A DNA stretch of 64,000 nucleotides from Pontiella sp037132875 (GTDB lineage Bacteria > Verrucomicrobiota > Kiritimatiellia > Kiritimatiellales > Pontiellaceae), in assembly GCA_037132875.1 (NCBI GenBank), contig JBAHZU010000130.1, forward strand, positions 11,841 to 75,840. Direction: 5' to 3'. A program made the translations under genes and the position numbers. Below, in pieces: positions 28,179 through 36,921 of this stretch; position 1 is the first letter of the stretch, and each line of letters starts with the position of its first letter. The notes under the pieces were generated by a model. That model saw only the letters and a program-made list of their open reading frames with translations, was not told the origin of the DNA and did not search any database.

Positions 28179-28940
28179 CTAAAACTGCGCCTGTACGACG
28201 CGAACATTTGCTTTGGTTAATTCTTCTTCAAATTCTGGGGTCAGTTCGTCATCCGTAATCAGGGCATCTACCCCCTCGAACGGAAGAATACGCGCAAAGC
28301 CCGATTTTCCGAACTTACTCGAATCCGACATAACAATCACCTCGTCGGCCTGTTCGGCCATCTTGCGCACAAGGTCTGCACTCTCTACAACGTGGGCACT
28401 AAAGCCCTGTTTAACCGAAGCTCCATCAATGCCGATGAACGCTTTGGAAACATAAAATTGATCGATCGCCTGCAGGGCCAATGGACCCACAACGCCCTCT
28501 TCTTCCGGTCGAAACTCACCGCCCACGAGCGTAACGCGCAATTGCGAGTTACTACGGGCATAGCTGATCAGCAGGGTATTATTGGTTACGATATGGATGT
28601 TCTTTTTGCCTAATAGGTATTTGGCAATTAAAGCCGTGGTGGTTCCGGCGGAAACAATGATGGTATCTCCATCCTGCACGAGATGGGCGGCGGCTTTGGC
28701 AATGCCAGCCTTCACCGCCTTTTCCGACTGCGTGCGCTGCAACATCTTTGGGTGCTGAGCGGGAACCGCGCCCCCATGTGTGCGAACGAGCAGGCCCTCT
28801 TCTTCCAGCGTGGCCAGATCAGCTCGGGCGGTAACCACGGTTACATTCAGTATTTTTGCCAACTCAGATACACTCACGCTACCCTCCTTCATCAGGAGAT
28901 CCAGAATAACTGATTTACGCTCTGAAAAATTAGTACTCAT
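28179..28940 (-). CDS. DeoR-family transcriptional regulator
   Basis: A 253-residue sugar-phosphate-responsive repressor. The N-terminal winged HTH has the family signature (VSELAKILNVTVVTARADLATLE...GLLVRTHGGA). The C-terminal DeoRC effector domain has the SAGTTT phosphate-binding loop, VTNN, GGEFRPEE and IGIDGAS. It is the first gene of the long minus-strand operon, so it most likely controls that operon in response to a phosphorylated sugar or polyol. The ATG at 28940 fits the family start; the frame continues 51 codons upstream without protein-like character. Confidence 0.9.
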   Translation of the reverse strand: MSTNFSERKSVILDLLMKEGSVSVSELAKILNVTVVTARADLATLEEEGLLVRTHGGAVPAQHPKMLQRTQSEKAVKAGIAKAAAHLVQDGDTIIVSAGTTTALIAKYLLGKKNIHIVTNNTLLISYARSNSQLRVTLVGGEFRPEEEGVVGPLALQAIDQFYVSKAFIGIDGASVKQGFSAHVVESADLVRKMAEQADEVIVMSDSSKFGKSGFARILPFEGVDALITDDELTPEFEEELTKANVRVVQAQF

Positions 28941-29286
28941 TCGTCTAATCACTTCCCATTCGCTATCTATTGAGTTTCTTTTTACCTTGTTTTTGCTTTC
29001 ATTCAAGCTGTTTTTCGATTTTATTTGTCTCCGCAACGAAAGATTAATAAAAAATTTGGCCGTATAAATCACTGATAGAACGATAAATACCAATAAAAAC
29101 CACTATTTATGCATTTTCACCCCGAAATTATTCCAACCCTTAAAAAAAAGGAAAACATAGACCTATGATTTTAGGACCAAATAATTTTCGAAATCAGATG
29201 AAGCAGACCCAAACGGCACGACGCACCGCTCTATGCCGCACACCTGCCTTAGCACAAAACGTTCTACTTCCAGCAAGGAGCTCTCG
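28941..29286. other. Divergent intergenic region upstream of the DeoR operon
   Basis: An AT-rich gap of about 345 bp between the DeoR-type regulator and the divergent SDR. It should hold the promoters and operator of both units. I found no pair of hexamers or palindrome strong enough to call. Confidence 0.5.
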
Positions 29287-29994
29287 GTGAAAAAACATAA
29301 AGCCATCATCACCGGAGCCAGCCGCGGCATCGGAAAGGCCATTGCCCTTAAACTCGCGGAAAATGATTTCGATCTTGTCTTAACCGGCCGGGATCTTCCA
29401 GCGCTTGGAAACGTTCGGGACGCCTGTGAAAAATCAGGCATTAAAGTTGAAATCATTCCCGCCGATCTTGCGAACGAAAAAGAGATCATCAACTTGTTTC
29501 AGCAAGCAGGCCCCATTGATCTGCTGGTGAACAATGCCGGATTTGGAATTTTTGATGCGATCGAGGACATCAAGCTCGAAGACTGGCAGGCCATTCACAA
29601 AGTCAATGTCGAGGGCTCCTTTCTCTGCCTGCGCGAAGCCATGAAGAGTATGAAAAGTTTGGGAGGCGGCCGGATCATCAATATTGCATCGGTGGTCGGC
29701 GTGAAAGGCTATCCAAATCAGGGTGCGTACGGTGCCAGCAAACACGCCCTGCTTGGCCTCACCAAAACGGCCATTGAAGAAGGGCGGGATCACAACATCC
29801 GCATCCACGCCATCTGTCCCGGCGGTGTGGCCACCGAAATGGTCCAGCAAGCCCGCCCCGACCTTACCGATTTTTCCGCCATGATTCAGCCCGAAGATGT
29901 GGCCGATTCCGTGGTCTATCTCTGCAGCCTTCCGGAAAACATTACCATCGACTGCCTTCACCTTCGCCGCGCCGCCAGCCCCCAAACCTGGTGA
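29287..29994 (+). CDS. SDR-family oxidoreductase (3-oxoacyl-ACP reductase-like)
   Basis: A 235-residue classical SDR. It has TGASRGIGKA (NADP loop), NNAG, IINIASVVG and the catalytic YGASK, then PGGVATEM. It resembles FabG-like reductases, but the substrate cannot be assigned. Start set at the GTG at 29287, which has AAGGAG eight bases upstream; a longer in-frame reading from 29233 lacks a ribosome site. The C-terminus (HLRRAASPQTW) is shorter than in FabG, where the last residues form the dimer interface. It is transcribed away from the DeoR operon. Confidence 0.82.
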   Translation: MKKHKAIITGASRGIGKAIALKLAENDFDLVLTGRDLPALGNVRDACEKSGIKVEIIPADLANEKEIINLFQQAGPIDLLVNNAGFGIFDAIEDIKLEDWQAIHKVNVEGSFLCLREAMKSMKSLGGGRIINIASVVGVKGYPNQGAYGASKHALLGLTKTAIEEGRDHNIRIHAICPGGVATEMVQQARPDLTDFSAMIQPEDVADSVVYLCSLPENITIDCLHLRRAASPQTW

Positions 29995-30230
29995 CCCATT
30001 CCCGAATTCAACCCAACACCACCCCCCACTAAAAAAGAGAAATAAACCCCCTTTTTTTTGGAGCCTAAAAATTTATCGTCCACCCTCTGGAAGAAAAGAA
30101 CACTTAACATAAAATGCAATCCATTCGTTACCTTGCACGAAGAAGAACCGGAAGCATCGGCAAATTCAAAATTCGGGCCATCCAAACGACTGAATCTAGC
30201 ACTTATAATTAACCAACCAAGGAAACCATC

Positions 30231-30896
30231 ATGATCTACATGGCTGACACAGCAAATATCGAAGAACTGAAGAAACTCTATTATTATTTTCCCCTGGCCG
30301 GTGTAACCACCAACCCCAGCATCCTCGCCGTTGAAAAGAAGCCGGTTTCAAAAATCATTCCAGCCATTGCTGAAATTGTTGGCGATGGCATGATGCATAT
30401 TCAGGTTTCCAGCACGACTGCCGACGCGATGCTACGCGAAGCGCTAAAATATAAAGAGTACTTCGGATTCGGCGATAACTACTATTCCAAGATTCCAGTC
30501 ACCCTGGAAGGCCTCCGAGCCATCCGGATGGTCAAAGATGCGGGAATCAACGTAACGGCCACCGCCATCTTCACGCATCAGCAAGCCTTGGTGGCCGCGC
30601 AGGCCGGTGCCGACTTCGTGGCGCCTTACGTCAGCCGATTAGACAACATTTCATCCCACGGCATTGAAGTGGTGGAACATATCACCAAAACGCTAAATCA
30701 TTTTAAATACGACTGCAAAGTACTGGCCGCCAGCTTTAAAACCGTCGACCAAGTCCACCGCATCGTGAAACGTGGTTGCCACTCTGCCACCATCAACTAC
30801 GAACTGCTCGAAGCGCTGCGCAGCCATCCGATGACTGATATGGCCGTAGACACCTTCACCATTGATAGCCAAGGCATCTATGATATCGAGTTTTAA
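30231..30896 (+). CDS. Transaldolase / fructose-6-phosphate aldolase family (TalC/Fsa)
   Basis: A 221-residue small transaldolase. The Schiff-base lysine is Lys87 in YYSKIPVT. The N-terminal DTANIEELKKL and GVTTNPSIL, and the later TATAIFTHQQALVAAQAGADFVAPYVSR, are characteristic. Transaldolase or fructose-6-phosphate aldolase activity cannot be separated by eye. With the transketolase and dehydrogenases of the neighbouring operon it fits pentose-phosphate-type carbon shuffling. An AAGGAA ribosome site precedes the ATG. Confidence 0.92.
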   Translation: MIYMADTANIEELKKLYYYFPLAGVTTNPSILAVEKKPVSKIIPAIAEIVGDGMMHIQVSSTTADAMLREALKYKEYFGFGDNYYSKIPVTLEGLRAIRMVKDAGINVTATAIFTHQQALVAAQAGADFVAPYVSRLDNISSHGIEVVEHITKTLNHFKYDCKVLAASFKTVDQVHRIVKRGCHSATINYELLEALRSHPMTDMAVDTFTIDSQGIYDIEF

Positions 30897-30922
30897 TCCA
30901 TTCAGGTAAAGACGCAACTCCG

Positions 30923-30942
30923 GCGGCGTGGCAACACGCCGC
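30923..30942 (+). terminator. Hairpin after the transaldolase gene
   Basis: Perfect 8-bp stem GCGGCGTG/CACGCCGC with a GCAA tetraloop, 26 bp after the stop. No T-run follows directly, so termination or 3' protection is likely but unproven. Confidence 0.45.
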
Positions 30943-31032
30943 TGGACGTTGAACCAAGCTCCCCCCTTCATTTTTTAGGCTGAAGTCACCCAGCGGAAAT
31001 CTCAATTTCACACAAATAATTTCAGAATCTGG

Positions 31033-31722
31033 CTACCCCTTGCGGGCCCCAAAAATTCGGCTGAGAATTATTTTTTCAGTATAAATGGAATACAACAAAG
31101 CCAGTAATAAACATAAAATGACCGGCACAAAGAGCGCTTTGAATTCTAAGAACCTATAGAAATAGGCGCCCAGACTACCCCCCAAAATAAATCCGCTAAT
31201 GATCAACAAAAACAATAATGCTTTCCGTTGATCAAACGGCTCACCTCGAAATCTAGCCCCAATCATGATGCCTAAATCAGTAACGATACCGGTTATATGT
31301 GTGGTGCGGATAATGGCGCCACTATACGTGGTCACCAATGCATTTTGTAAACCACAGGCAGAGGTGGCCAGATAGAGCCCATACGAAACGTTTTTACTGA
31401 AAAAATAGATCGCGCCTAAAAGCAACGCGGCTTGTAAACAAAGAAGCCGACTGTAATTTCGGCCGAGCTTTAATGCGCCACTGCGTAAAAAGAATCCCGA
31501 AAGAGCCGCCCCCACTAAAAAACTAAACAGCACCATCAGCAGATGAGATACCTTTGCGAAATCAGCCTGAATGAGGCCCGTCCCGATAATCGTTGCAGTA
31601 CCTGAAAGATGAGAAACCGCTTGGTGATTAAACCCCAACAGGCCAATGGCATTGATAAAACCAGCAATCAACGCCAGCACAAATGAGCCATATTCTACCC
31701 AGCGCGGTAATTTTGAAATCAC
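31033..31722 (-). CDS. YoaK-family (DUF1275) membrane protein
   Basis: A 229-residue protein with six or seven transmembrane helices. It has the family features GFINAIGLLGF near the start, SHLSGTATIIG, and a middle block LATSACGLQNALVTTYSGAIIRTTHITGIVTDLG, which is typical of DUF1275. The function of the family is unknown; transport is often suggested. Translation starts at a GTG (31722) with AAGGAT upstream. No operon partner is evident. Confidence 0.88.
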   Translation of the reverse strand: MISKLPRWVEYGSFVLALIAGFINAIGLLGFNHQAVSHLSGTATIIGTGLIQADFAKVSHLLMVLFSFLVGAALSGFFLRSGALKLGRNYSRLLCLQAALLLGAIYFFSKNVSYGLYLATSACGLQNALVTTYSGAIIRTTHITGIVTDLGIMIGARFRGEPFDQRKALLFLLIISGFILGGSLGAYFYRFLEFKALFVPVILCLLLALLYSIYTEKIILSRIFGARKG

Positions 31723-31890
31723 AATAATCCTTATGGTAATCAGCCCTATTCAAACGCCAGATAAAGGCGGCATGGGTGCCTGGAGTCAACGACAATTACC
31801 CCTGCGGGTTGCTATTTCGCCGGCAGATTCACCGTGCAACCCAGCTCGGTATCAAACTGAGGGGAAAGCTCGCGGAGTAACGACTCCCTA

Positions 31891-32295
31891 TTATGAGAGG
31901 CTCGCCAGAGCACTGAGATAAATAATTACCCCACTCAGACCTACATAGAGGGTCGGCGCTGCAAAAAATGATACTATAGAACAGAAATTAAACAACCGTT
32001 GCGAACCAATCGGTTCGGGAATAAATAGAGAGATCACCAAGAGCAAAGCAGGCCATAAAATCAACAAAAACAACCCCGCAGTATAAAAATAGGACAGGTT
32101 GAATGCGGAATCAAAAAACACAACCGTCCTGCACGAAAATACAAAGGTGAAAGGAAGGAAAACTAACATATAAAAGATTTGCACCCCTCCACCACACGTT
32201 GAATCTCGAGGCGCAGCGTACAATGCGGAATAAAATGTCTTCATGAAATAAATATTAACCCAGACGTAAACTAAGTTTTCCATAATATATAACAT
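31891..32295 (-). CDS. Small hypothetical membrane protein
   Basis: A 134-residue frame that is hydrophobic throughout, with about three transmembrane segments (IFYMLVFLPFTFVFS, LFLLILWPALLLVISLF, TLYVGLSGVIIYLSAL). AAGGAA lies at suitable spacing before the ATG at 32295, which supports translation. I recognise no family. Base composition is more AT-rich than neighbours, so a recently acquired or orphan gene is possible. Confidence 0.45.
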   Translation of the reverse strand: MLYIMENLVYVWVNIYFMKTFYSALYAAPRDSTCGGGVQIFYMLVFLPFTFVFSCRTVVFFDSAFNLSYFYTAGLFLLILWPALLLVISLFIPEPIGSQRLFNFCSIVSFFAAPTLYVGLSGVIIYLSALASLS

Positions 32296-32416
32296 ACGAT
32301 CTTATTCCTTCATCCAACGCGGCAGGACCTTGCGCGTTCAAGCATTATTATAAAAAAATAAGAAACGAACCCTCTCCCGCGTAACGGGATCCGACGTTTA
32401 TCAACCGCGGCCGCCT

Positions 32417-32431
32417 TTCCAACAGTTGGAA
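32417..32431. repeat. 15-bp palindrome TTCCAA-CAG-TTGGAA
   Basis: Perfect intergenic copy between the small membrane protein and the Mla operon end. Confidence 0.85.
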
Positions 32432-32539
32432 GCGGAGAGATGAACCCTTCTCTTTTTCATGATTTGAAGGGGTCAAATCATCGTAAGCGTACGGATCACT
32501 AGCCAGCAGGTTGAATCATCGCAAGAGCGAACGTATTTT

Positions 32540-33142
32540 TTACTGCAGCGCCTGACGAGCATCCCGCTCAAATTCATGAAGAATACTAAAGAATGCTTCA
32601 TTATATCCGCGAATAAAATGTTCGGCATCATCCGTTGGAATATCAATACGTTGCAGATAGTCGTTATGCATCAGCACATTATTTCCTGAATTTTTATCAG
32701 AAAAAAGTGTGATCTTGATTCTTAACACCACCTGCTTTGCCGCACGATCTCCATAGAAATCCGTAACAGTGGCAACGAACCGATGGCTCATCCCCTTTCG
32801 TTCGGAAAGGCTAATGGTTTCAAACATTCCACTATCGGAAATCCAATTATAAAACCCGTTCTGGAAATTCTCCGCAGGAGACATGAGCAACTCTGAATAA
32901 TAGCTTGTTGTAAATTCCACATCATTTTCGCGGCTAATTAAGCTCCGGATATTATAAGGCGCCTGTACATAGACATCGTCTATCCATAGTTTTTTACCCA
33001 GCGGAGTTTTAAGCGGTTCCGCCTTCCGTTCCACGCGAATCATATAGGTCTTAATCTCTATATGTTCCTGCCAGAGCTTCACGCACCCGCTGAGCAGTAG
33101 CATACCCGTGAGCACCACCAATGAGCGTATTATCCTTTTCAT
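32540..33142 (-). CDS. ABC-type transport auxiliary lipoprotein (PqiC/YmbA-like)
   Basis: A 200-residue lipoprotein with lipobox LLSGC (Cys20). The rest fits the ABC_trans_aux family that accompanies MCE-type lipid transporters: a short N-terminal strand region (YMIRVERKAEP), DDVYVQAPYNIRSLISRENDVEFTTSYYSELL and a C-terminal helical domain. It would act at the outer-membrane side of the Mla-like system. It is the last gene of that operon, 10 bp after the MCE gene. Sequence similarity is modest, so position is a major part of the argument. Confidence 0.82.
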   Translation of the reverse strand: MKRIIRSLVVLTGMLLLSGCVKLWQEHIEIKTYMIRVERKAEPLKTPLGKKLWIDDVYVQAPYNIRSLISRENDVEFTTSYYSELLMSPAENFQNGFYNWISDSGMFETISLSERKGMSHRFVATVTDFYGDRAAKQVVLRIKITLFSDKNSGNNVLMHNDYLQRIDIPTDDAEHFIRGYNEAFFSILHEFERDARQALQ

Positions 33143-33152
33143 AGATTGATCC

Positions 33153-34025
33153 TTATCGACTTAAACTTTTTTCCGGCGGTTCAGATAACAGCACCCCAGG
33201 ATACCGTTTAATCATGCGGATCAGCTCGCGGGCATCATCCGATATATAACGCAGGTTCAGCAACACATGATCGATATCCTGATCCGATGAATCGATCAGC
33301 CCTTCAAATTGATCGCTCGTTCTCATCAGGTTCGAAGTAATGCTGGGCAGGTCCCGCGAGGCCACGAGAACATTCTCTGCAACCTCTTCGGAAACATCCG
33401 AGGCATGCTTTAAAATCGTTCCAATATCCAAAACCGAAATATTCAGTTGGCTTGTAATGCTTTCAATATTATTCCCAATTTTTTTCAGATTCAGGGTATC
33501 CAACTGGGCCGACAGCCGCTCCAGCGATCGGCTAACCAGGCTCATCGTGGCCGGAGTGGATGGCACATAAATATGATTCGGCTTCCAGTTGATTTCCAGC
33601 GGATCAGCATCGGTATCCGGAAAGAAGTTGGCCTCCACAAAAGATAATCCCGTAATGCCCAGAGGAATCAGTTTCAGCCGCAGCCCTTTCTCAATTTGAT
33701 CCTGCATAAGTTCTTCAAAATTATTGTCTTCAATTTTAAGGATTGATTTCTCCAAAGCAATCCGAATCATGACATACATCTTTGCCGTATCGTATTCAGA
33801 GGAAACCATAGCAATTTCACTGACACTGCCCACTTTCACACCACGCAGCTTGAACGGGGTGCCCACATCGATTCCTTGAACCGATTCATCTACATAGGTT
33901 TCGATAAACCGTTCGGGTGCTCTTAGCGCATCTGAGCTGAGTAAAACAACTCCAACCAATCCAAGTGCGGTTGCTATAATCACAAAGATTCCAATTGTAA
34001 AATACTGTGGTTTACTACTACCCAT
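33153..34025 (-). CDS. MlaD/MCE-domain substrate-binding protein
   Basis: A 290-residue inner-membrane-anchored protein. An N-terminal helix (YFTIGIFVIIATALGLVGVVLL) is followed by an MCE domain near 38-150 with GIDVGTPFKLRGVKVGSVSEIAM, the conserved V-x-x-x-G-V-x-V-G pattern. The rest is a long helical region. MCE proteins form periplasmic rings that carry lipids between membranes. It overlaps the upstream ATPase gene by 8 bp, indicating translational coupling. Confidence 0.9.
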   Translation of the reverse strand: MGSSKPQYFTIGIFVIIATALGLVGVVLLSSDALRAPERFIETYVDESVQGIDVGTPFKLRGVKVGSVSEIAMVSSEYDTAKMYVMIRIALEKSILKIEDNNFEELMQDQIEKGLRLKLIPLGITGLSFVEANFFPDTDADPLEINWKPNHIYVPSTPATMSLVSRSLERLSAQLDTLNLKKIGNNIESITSQLNISVLDIGTILKHASDVSEEVAENVLVASRDLPSITSNLMRTSDQFEGLIDSSDQDIDHVLLNLRYISDDARELIRMIKRYPGVLLSEPPEKSLSR

Positions 34026-34797
34026 TTTCCACTCCTTTTCCAGCGGATGTTCCCTTGCGATTAAAGAAATCCCGTACCCATTCGTTTTCAGTAGTTTCTT
34101 TCAGCTCTTCCGGCTTCCCTTCGGCGATAATCTTTTTCGTTTTAGCATCCAGCATAATAATCCGATCCGCCACCTTATAAATGCTCGGGAGCTCATGCGT
34201 CACAATAACAAATGTGATCCCCAACGAACGGGACAATTGAATGATCAACTCATCCAGATCAGCTGCGGTCACGGGATCTAATCCCGCAGAGGGTTCATCC
34301 AAAAATAGAATTTCTGGGTCCAGTGCCATGGCTCGAGCAATGGCAGCACGCTTTTTCATTCCGCCACTGATTTCCGAGGGCATGTGATGCGCAAATTCAG
34401 CCAATCCAACTAAACCAAGTTTCATGCAGGCAATCAGTTCCCGAGCCTCTTCGCTAAGGTCGGTAAATTCCTCTAACGGCAGGCAAATATTTTCCAACAA
34501 AGTCATCGACCCAAAAAGGGCGCCGCTTTGATACATGACCCCAAACTTACGAATCAGGGCATCCCGATCCGCCCCGACCGATGCAACCACGCTGACCTCA
34601 TCGATTCGAATATCACCCGCCACCGGCTTATAGAGCCCGATCATATGTTTCATTAAGGTCGATTTTCCACACCCTGAACCGCCAAGAATAACAAATATTT
34701 CCCCGCGGTTAACCTCGAACGAAATAGAATCCAGCACCAACCGTTCGCCATAACAGGCGGTCAATTCCTCAACCGTGATAATAATGTCGTTATTCAT
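34018..34797 (-). CDS. ABC transporter ATPase, MlaF-like
   Basis: A 259-residue cytosolic ATPase that powers the lipid transporter. It has Walker A GGSGCGKST, Q-loop MYQSGALFGSMT, signature ISGGMKKR, Walker B ILFLDEPSAGLDP and switch His in VIVTHEL. The MYQSGALF-type Q-loop is typical of the MlaF/MCE-associated group. Its start adjoins the stop of the permease gene. Confidence 0.93.
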   Translation of the reverse strand: MNNDIIITVEELTACYGERLVLDSISFEVNRGEIFVILGGSGCGKSTLMKHMIGLYKPVAGDIRIDEVSVVASVGADRDALIRKFGVMYQSGALFGSMTLLENICLPLEEFTDLSEEARELIACMKLGLVGLAEFAHHMPSEISGGMKKRAAIARAMALDPEILFLDEPSAGLDPVTAADLDELIIQLSRSLGITFVIVTHELPSIYKVADRIIMLDAKTKKIIAEGKPEELKETTENEWVRDFFNRKGTSAGKGVENG

Positions 34798-35943
34798 CTA
34801 AATACCCAGATAAAAGAAAAGCACCGCAAATAGACCATCGGCCAGCACCACCAACATAATCGAACTCACGACCGCGCGCGTGGCCGAGTGGCCTACCGCA
34901 CTGGCGCCCTCTCCGGTTCGAAGTCCGCATAGGCAGCCCGAAGCGGCAATGAGAAACCCAAAAATAAGCGCCTTGAACAACCCGCCCACATAGTCCGCTG
35001 GGCTCAGGGCCGCAATCACTCGATTCACATAGGTGACCAATGGATAACCCATGCCCAACATCACCACCGCACCCCCGGCCAGACCAAACAGGATGGCGAA
35101 TACCGTTAATAAAGGCGTCATGAACGATGCGGCTATGACACGCGGGATCACCAGAAAACGCACGGGGTCCAATCCCATAGTAGAAAAGGCATCGAGTTCC
35201 TCGTTCACCTTCATGGTTCCAATTTCTGCGGCAAAAGCGGATCCGGTTCGGCCAGCAACAATGATGGCTGTAATTAGCGGGCCAAGTTCTCGGGCCATTA
35301 AAAGGCCGGAGGAATCTGCCACATAAATTTCGGCCCCAAACTGTTTCATTAGAATGGCCCCCTGAAAGGCAATAATCAGCCCGATTAAAAATCCCAGCAT
35401 ACCAACAATGGGCAGTGCGCGCGGTCCGGAAGCTTCAACAATGACCATCAGGTCTTTAAATCGAAGCTGCGAGGGATGCCGAATGATCCGGAACAGCCCC
35501 GCCATGACTTCCCCTAGAAAAACGATCTGCTCGCCGATTCCAACCAGCCCTTCCGAAAAGGATTTTCCGATGCGTCCCACCAGATCGCTCCAGCTGGGAA
35601 GTTTTGCCACCGGCACGCTTGCGAGGGTCTCCTCGGGGAAAAGAGCCAATAGATCTGCAATATCCGCTTCCAGACCGTGGAAATCGACCACGATCCCCGC
35701 ATCACGAGCCGTTCGCCGAATATACACCAGCAATGCAATCCCTGCGCCGTCGCAATACGAGATTGCGGAGCCCTCAACGGTTACGGATGCCATAGTTTTG
35801 GCCTTGAGCGCATGATGCACTTCGGACCAGAGCTCGGGAACAGATTGAGCATCTAAATGCCCCGAAATCTTAAACCGGAGCGCTCCGTCCAGAACAGACT
35901 CTTCGCAATGTGCACGATTCTGGAGCGGGCTCATTTTCATCAT
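34798..35943 (-). CDS. MlaE-family permease with fused N-terminal STAS domain
   Basis: A 381-residue protein. Residues about 15-115 form a STAS-like domain (FKISGHLDAQSVPELW, SYCDGAGIALLVYI), the role of separate MlaB in Escherichia coli. Residues about 140-381 are the permease with five helices and the family core GFLIGLIIAFQGAILMKQFGAEIYVAD, ARELGPLITAIIVAGRTGSAFAAEIGTMKVNEELDA. MlaB is thus fused to MlaE, so no separate mlaB is needed. The start overlaps the stop of the rhomboid-like gene. Confidence 0.92.
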   Translation of the reverse strand: MMKMSPLQNRAHCEESVLDGALRFKISGHLDAQSVPELWSEVHHALKAKTMASVTVEGSAISYCDGAGIALLVYIRRTARDAGIVVDFHGLEADIADLLALFPEETLASVPVAKLPSWSDLVGRIGKSFSEGLVGIGEQIVFLGEVMAGLFRIIRHPSQLRFKDLMVIVEASGPRALPIVGMLGFLIGLIIAFQGAILMKQFGAEIYVADSSGLLMARELGPLITAIIVAGRTGSAFAAEIGTMKVNEELDAFSTMGLDPVRFLVIPRVIAASFMTPLLTVFAILFGLAGGAVVMLGMGYPLVTYVNRVIAALSPADYVGGLFKALIFGFLIAASGCLCGLRTGEGASAVGHSATRAVVSSIMLVVLADGLFAVLFFYLGI

Positions 35944-36716
35944 CCATGCGCGTGATTACTGATGTGCTCCTCGCAAAAACATTCGCCACAGGTCGAGCAA
36001 TAACGAAAGTGCATCTGGTCATCACTTTTATCCGAAATTCCACACGATTTGCACACATGCCGCGGAACCGTAGCGGCCACCACCTGTTCCGCCACAAACG
36101 CTTTGCGGCGCTGACCCGTTTTAAAGCCGGTCAGGAAATCTTTACCAAAAAAGAGTAGATAGTTTGTAAAGGCTGCAACAACCCCCAGCCGTCCACCCAC
36201 ATCTGCCGAAAAGAGCGTCAGGGCATAAAAGCCGGCCGTAACCCAGGCCAACCACTTTACTTTTACCGGCAGAATAAAAAACAACCGGAATTCAATATTT
36301 GGAAACAGCGTGGCAAAGGCCAAAAATACACTTCCAAGAAAATACGTATTGGTGATGATTACACCCTGATTAAGAAAAGCCATCAGGACCGTCAGCAGAT
36401 AACCATTCAAAATAAATAGATTAAATCGGAAGGTTCCCCATTGCTGTTCCAGCATCTTCCCGATCATATGAAAAATGTAAAAAGCAAAAAATAACCAGAT
36501 CGGGCTCATGGTCTTGGGGAGCATCATAAATGACAGCAAACGCCACCACTGCCCACGGTCAATTACCGAATTCCCGTGAAGAATCAGGTCCGAAATGTCG
36601 GCCCGATGGGTCATCAACAAAACCACACCAATCAACTGAATGGCAATAATATAGAGGGCCAGATGAGGGATGGCCCACGAACCGAAACGCTTCTCAAGTT
36701 TTGATATCAAATCCAT
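35940..36716 (-). CDS. Rhomboid-like polytopic membrane protein with C-terminal zinc finger
   Basis: A 258-residue protein. Residues about 15-195 contain six hydrophobic helices in a rhomboid-like layout (RGQWWRLLSFMMLP, FFAFYIFHMIGKMLEQQWGTFRFNLFILNGYL). I cannot find the catalytic Ser (GxSx) and His dyad, so it may be an inactive rhomboid-like protein. Residues about 218-256 form a Cys/His zinc-binding tail: C-K-S-C, then Y-C-S-T-C-G-E-C-F-C-E-E-H-x3-H. It heads the Mla-type operon and overlaps mlaE by 4 bp. A link to lipid transport is inference. Confidence 0.6.
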   Translation of the reverse strand: MDLISKLEKRFGSWAIPHLALYIIAIQLIGVVLLMTHRADISDLILHGNSVIDRGQWWRLLSFMMLPKTMSPIWLFFAFYIFHMIGKMLEQQWGTFRFNLFILNGYLLTVLMAFLNQGVIITNTYFLGSVFLAFATLFPNIEFRLFFILPVKVKWLAWVTAGFYALTLFSADVGGRLGVVAAFTNYLLFFGKDFLTGFKTGQRRKAFVAEQVVAATVPRHVCKSCGISDKSDDQMHFRYCSTCGECFCEEHISNHAHG

Positions 36717-36852
36717 TCGGCAGACGGTAATGAAAACTTCTAAAGGTGGGAAGAATTGTTTGCTTTTAATAATCCTAAATCAGGTGGCACCCATTCCTCG
36801 GGGTCCTCGAAAAAATCCTATTTTGAGGGACCGGCGGATCAGAAAACAGAAA

Positions 36853-36880
36853 CAGGGTTGCGTCGTCTTACGCAACCCTG
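36853..36880 (-). terminator. Terminator hairpin of the suf-mrp operon
   Basis: Perfect 11-bp stem CAGGGTTGCGT/ACGCAACCCTG with a 6-nt loop, followed on the minus strand by a T-rich stretch. It lies about 40 bp after the mrp stop. Confidence 0.75.
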
Positions 36881-36921
36881 CTCGTCGGGTGTGATTGACA
36901 ACCCGAGGCGATGACCCACTC

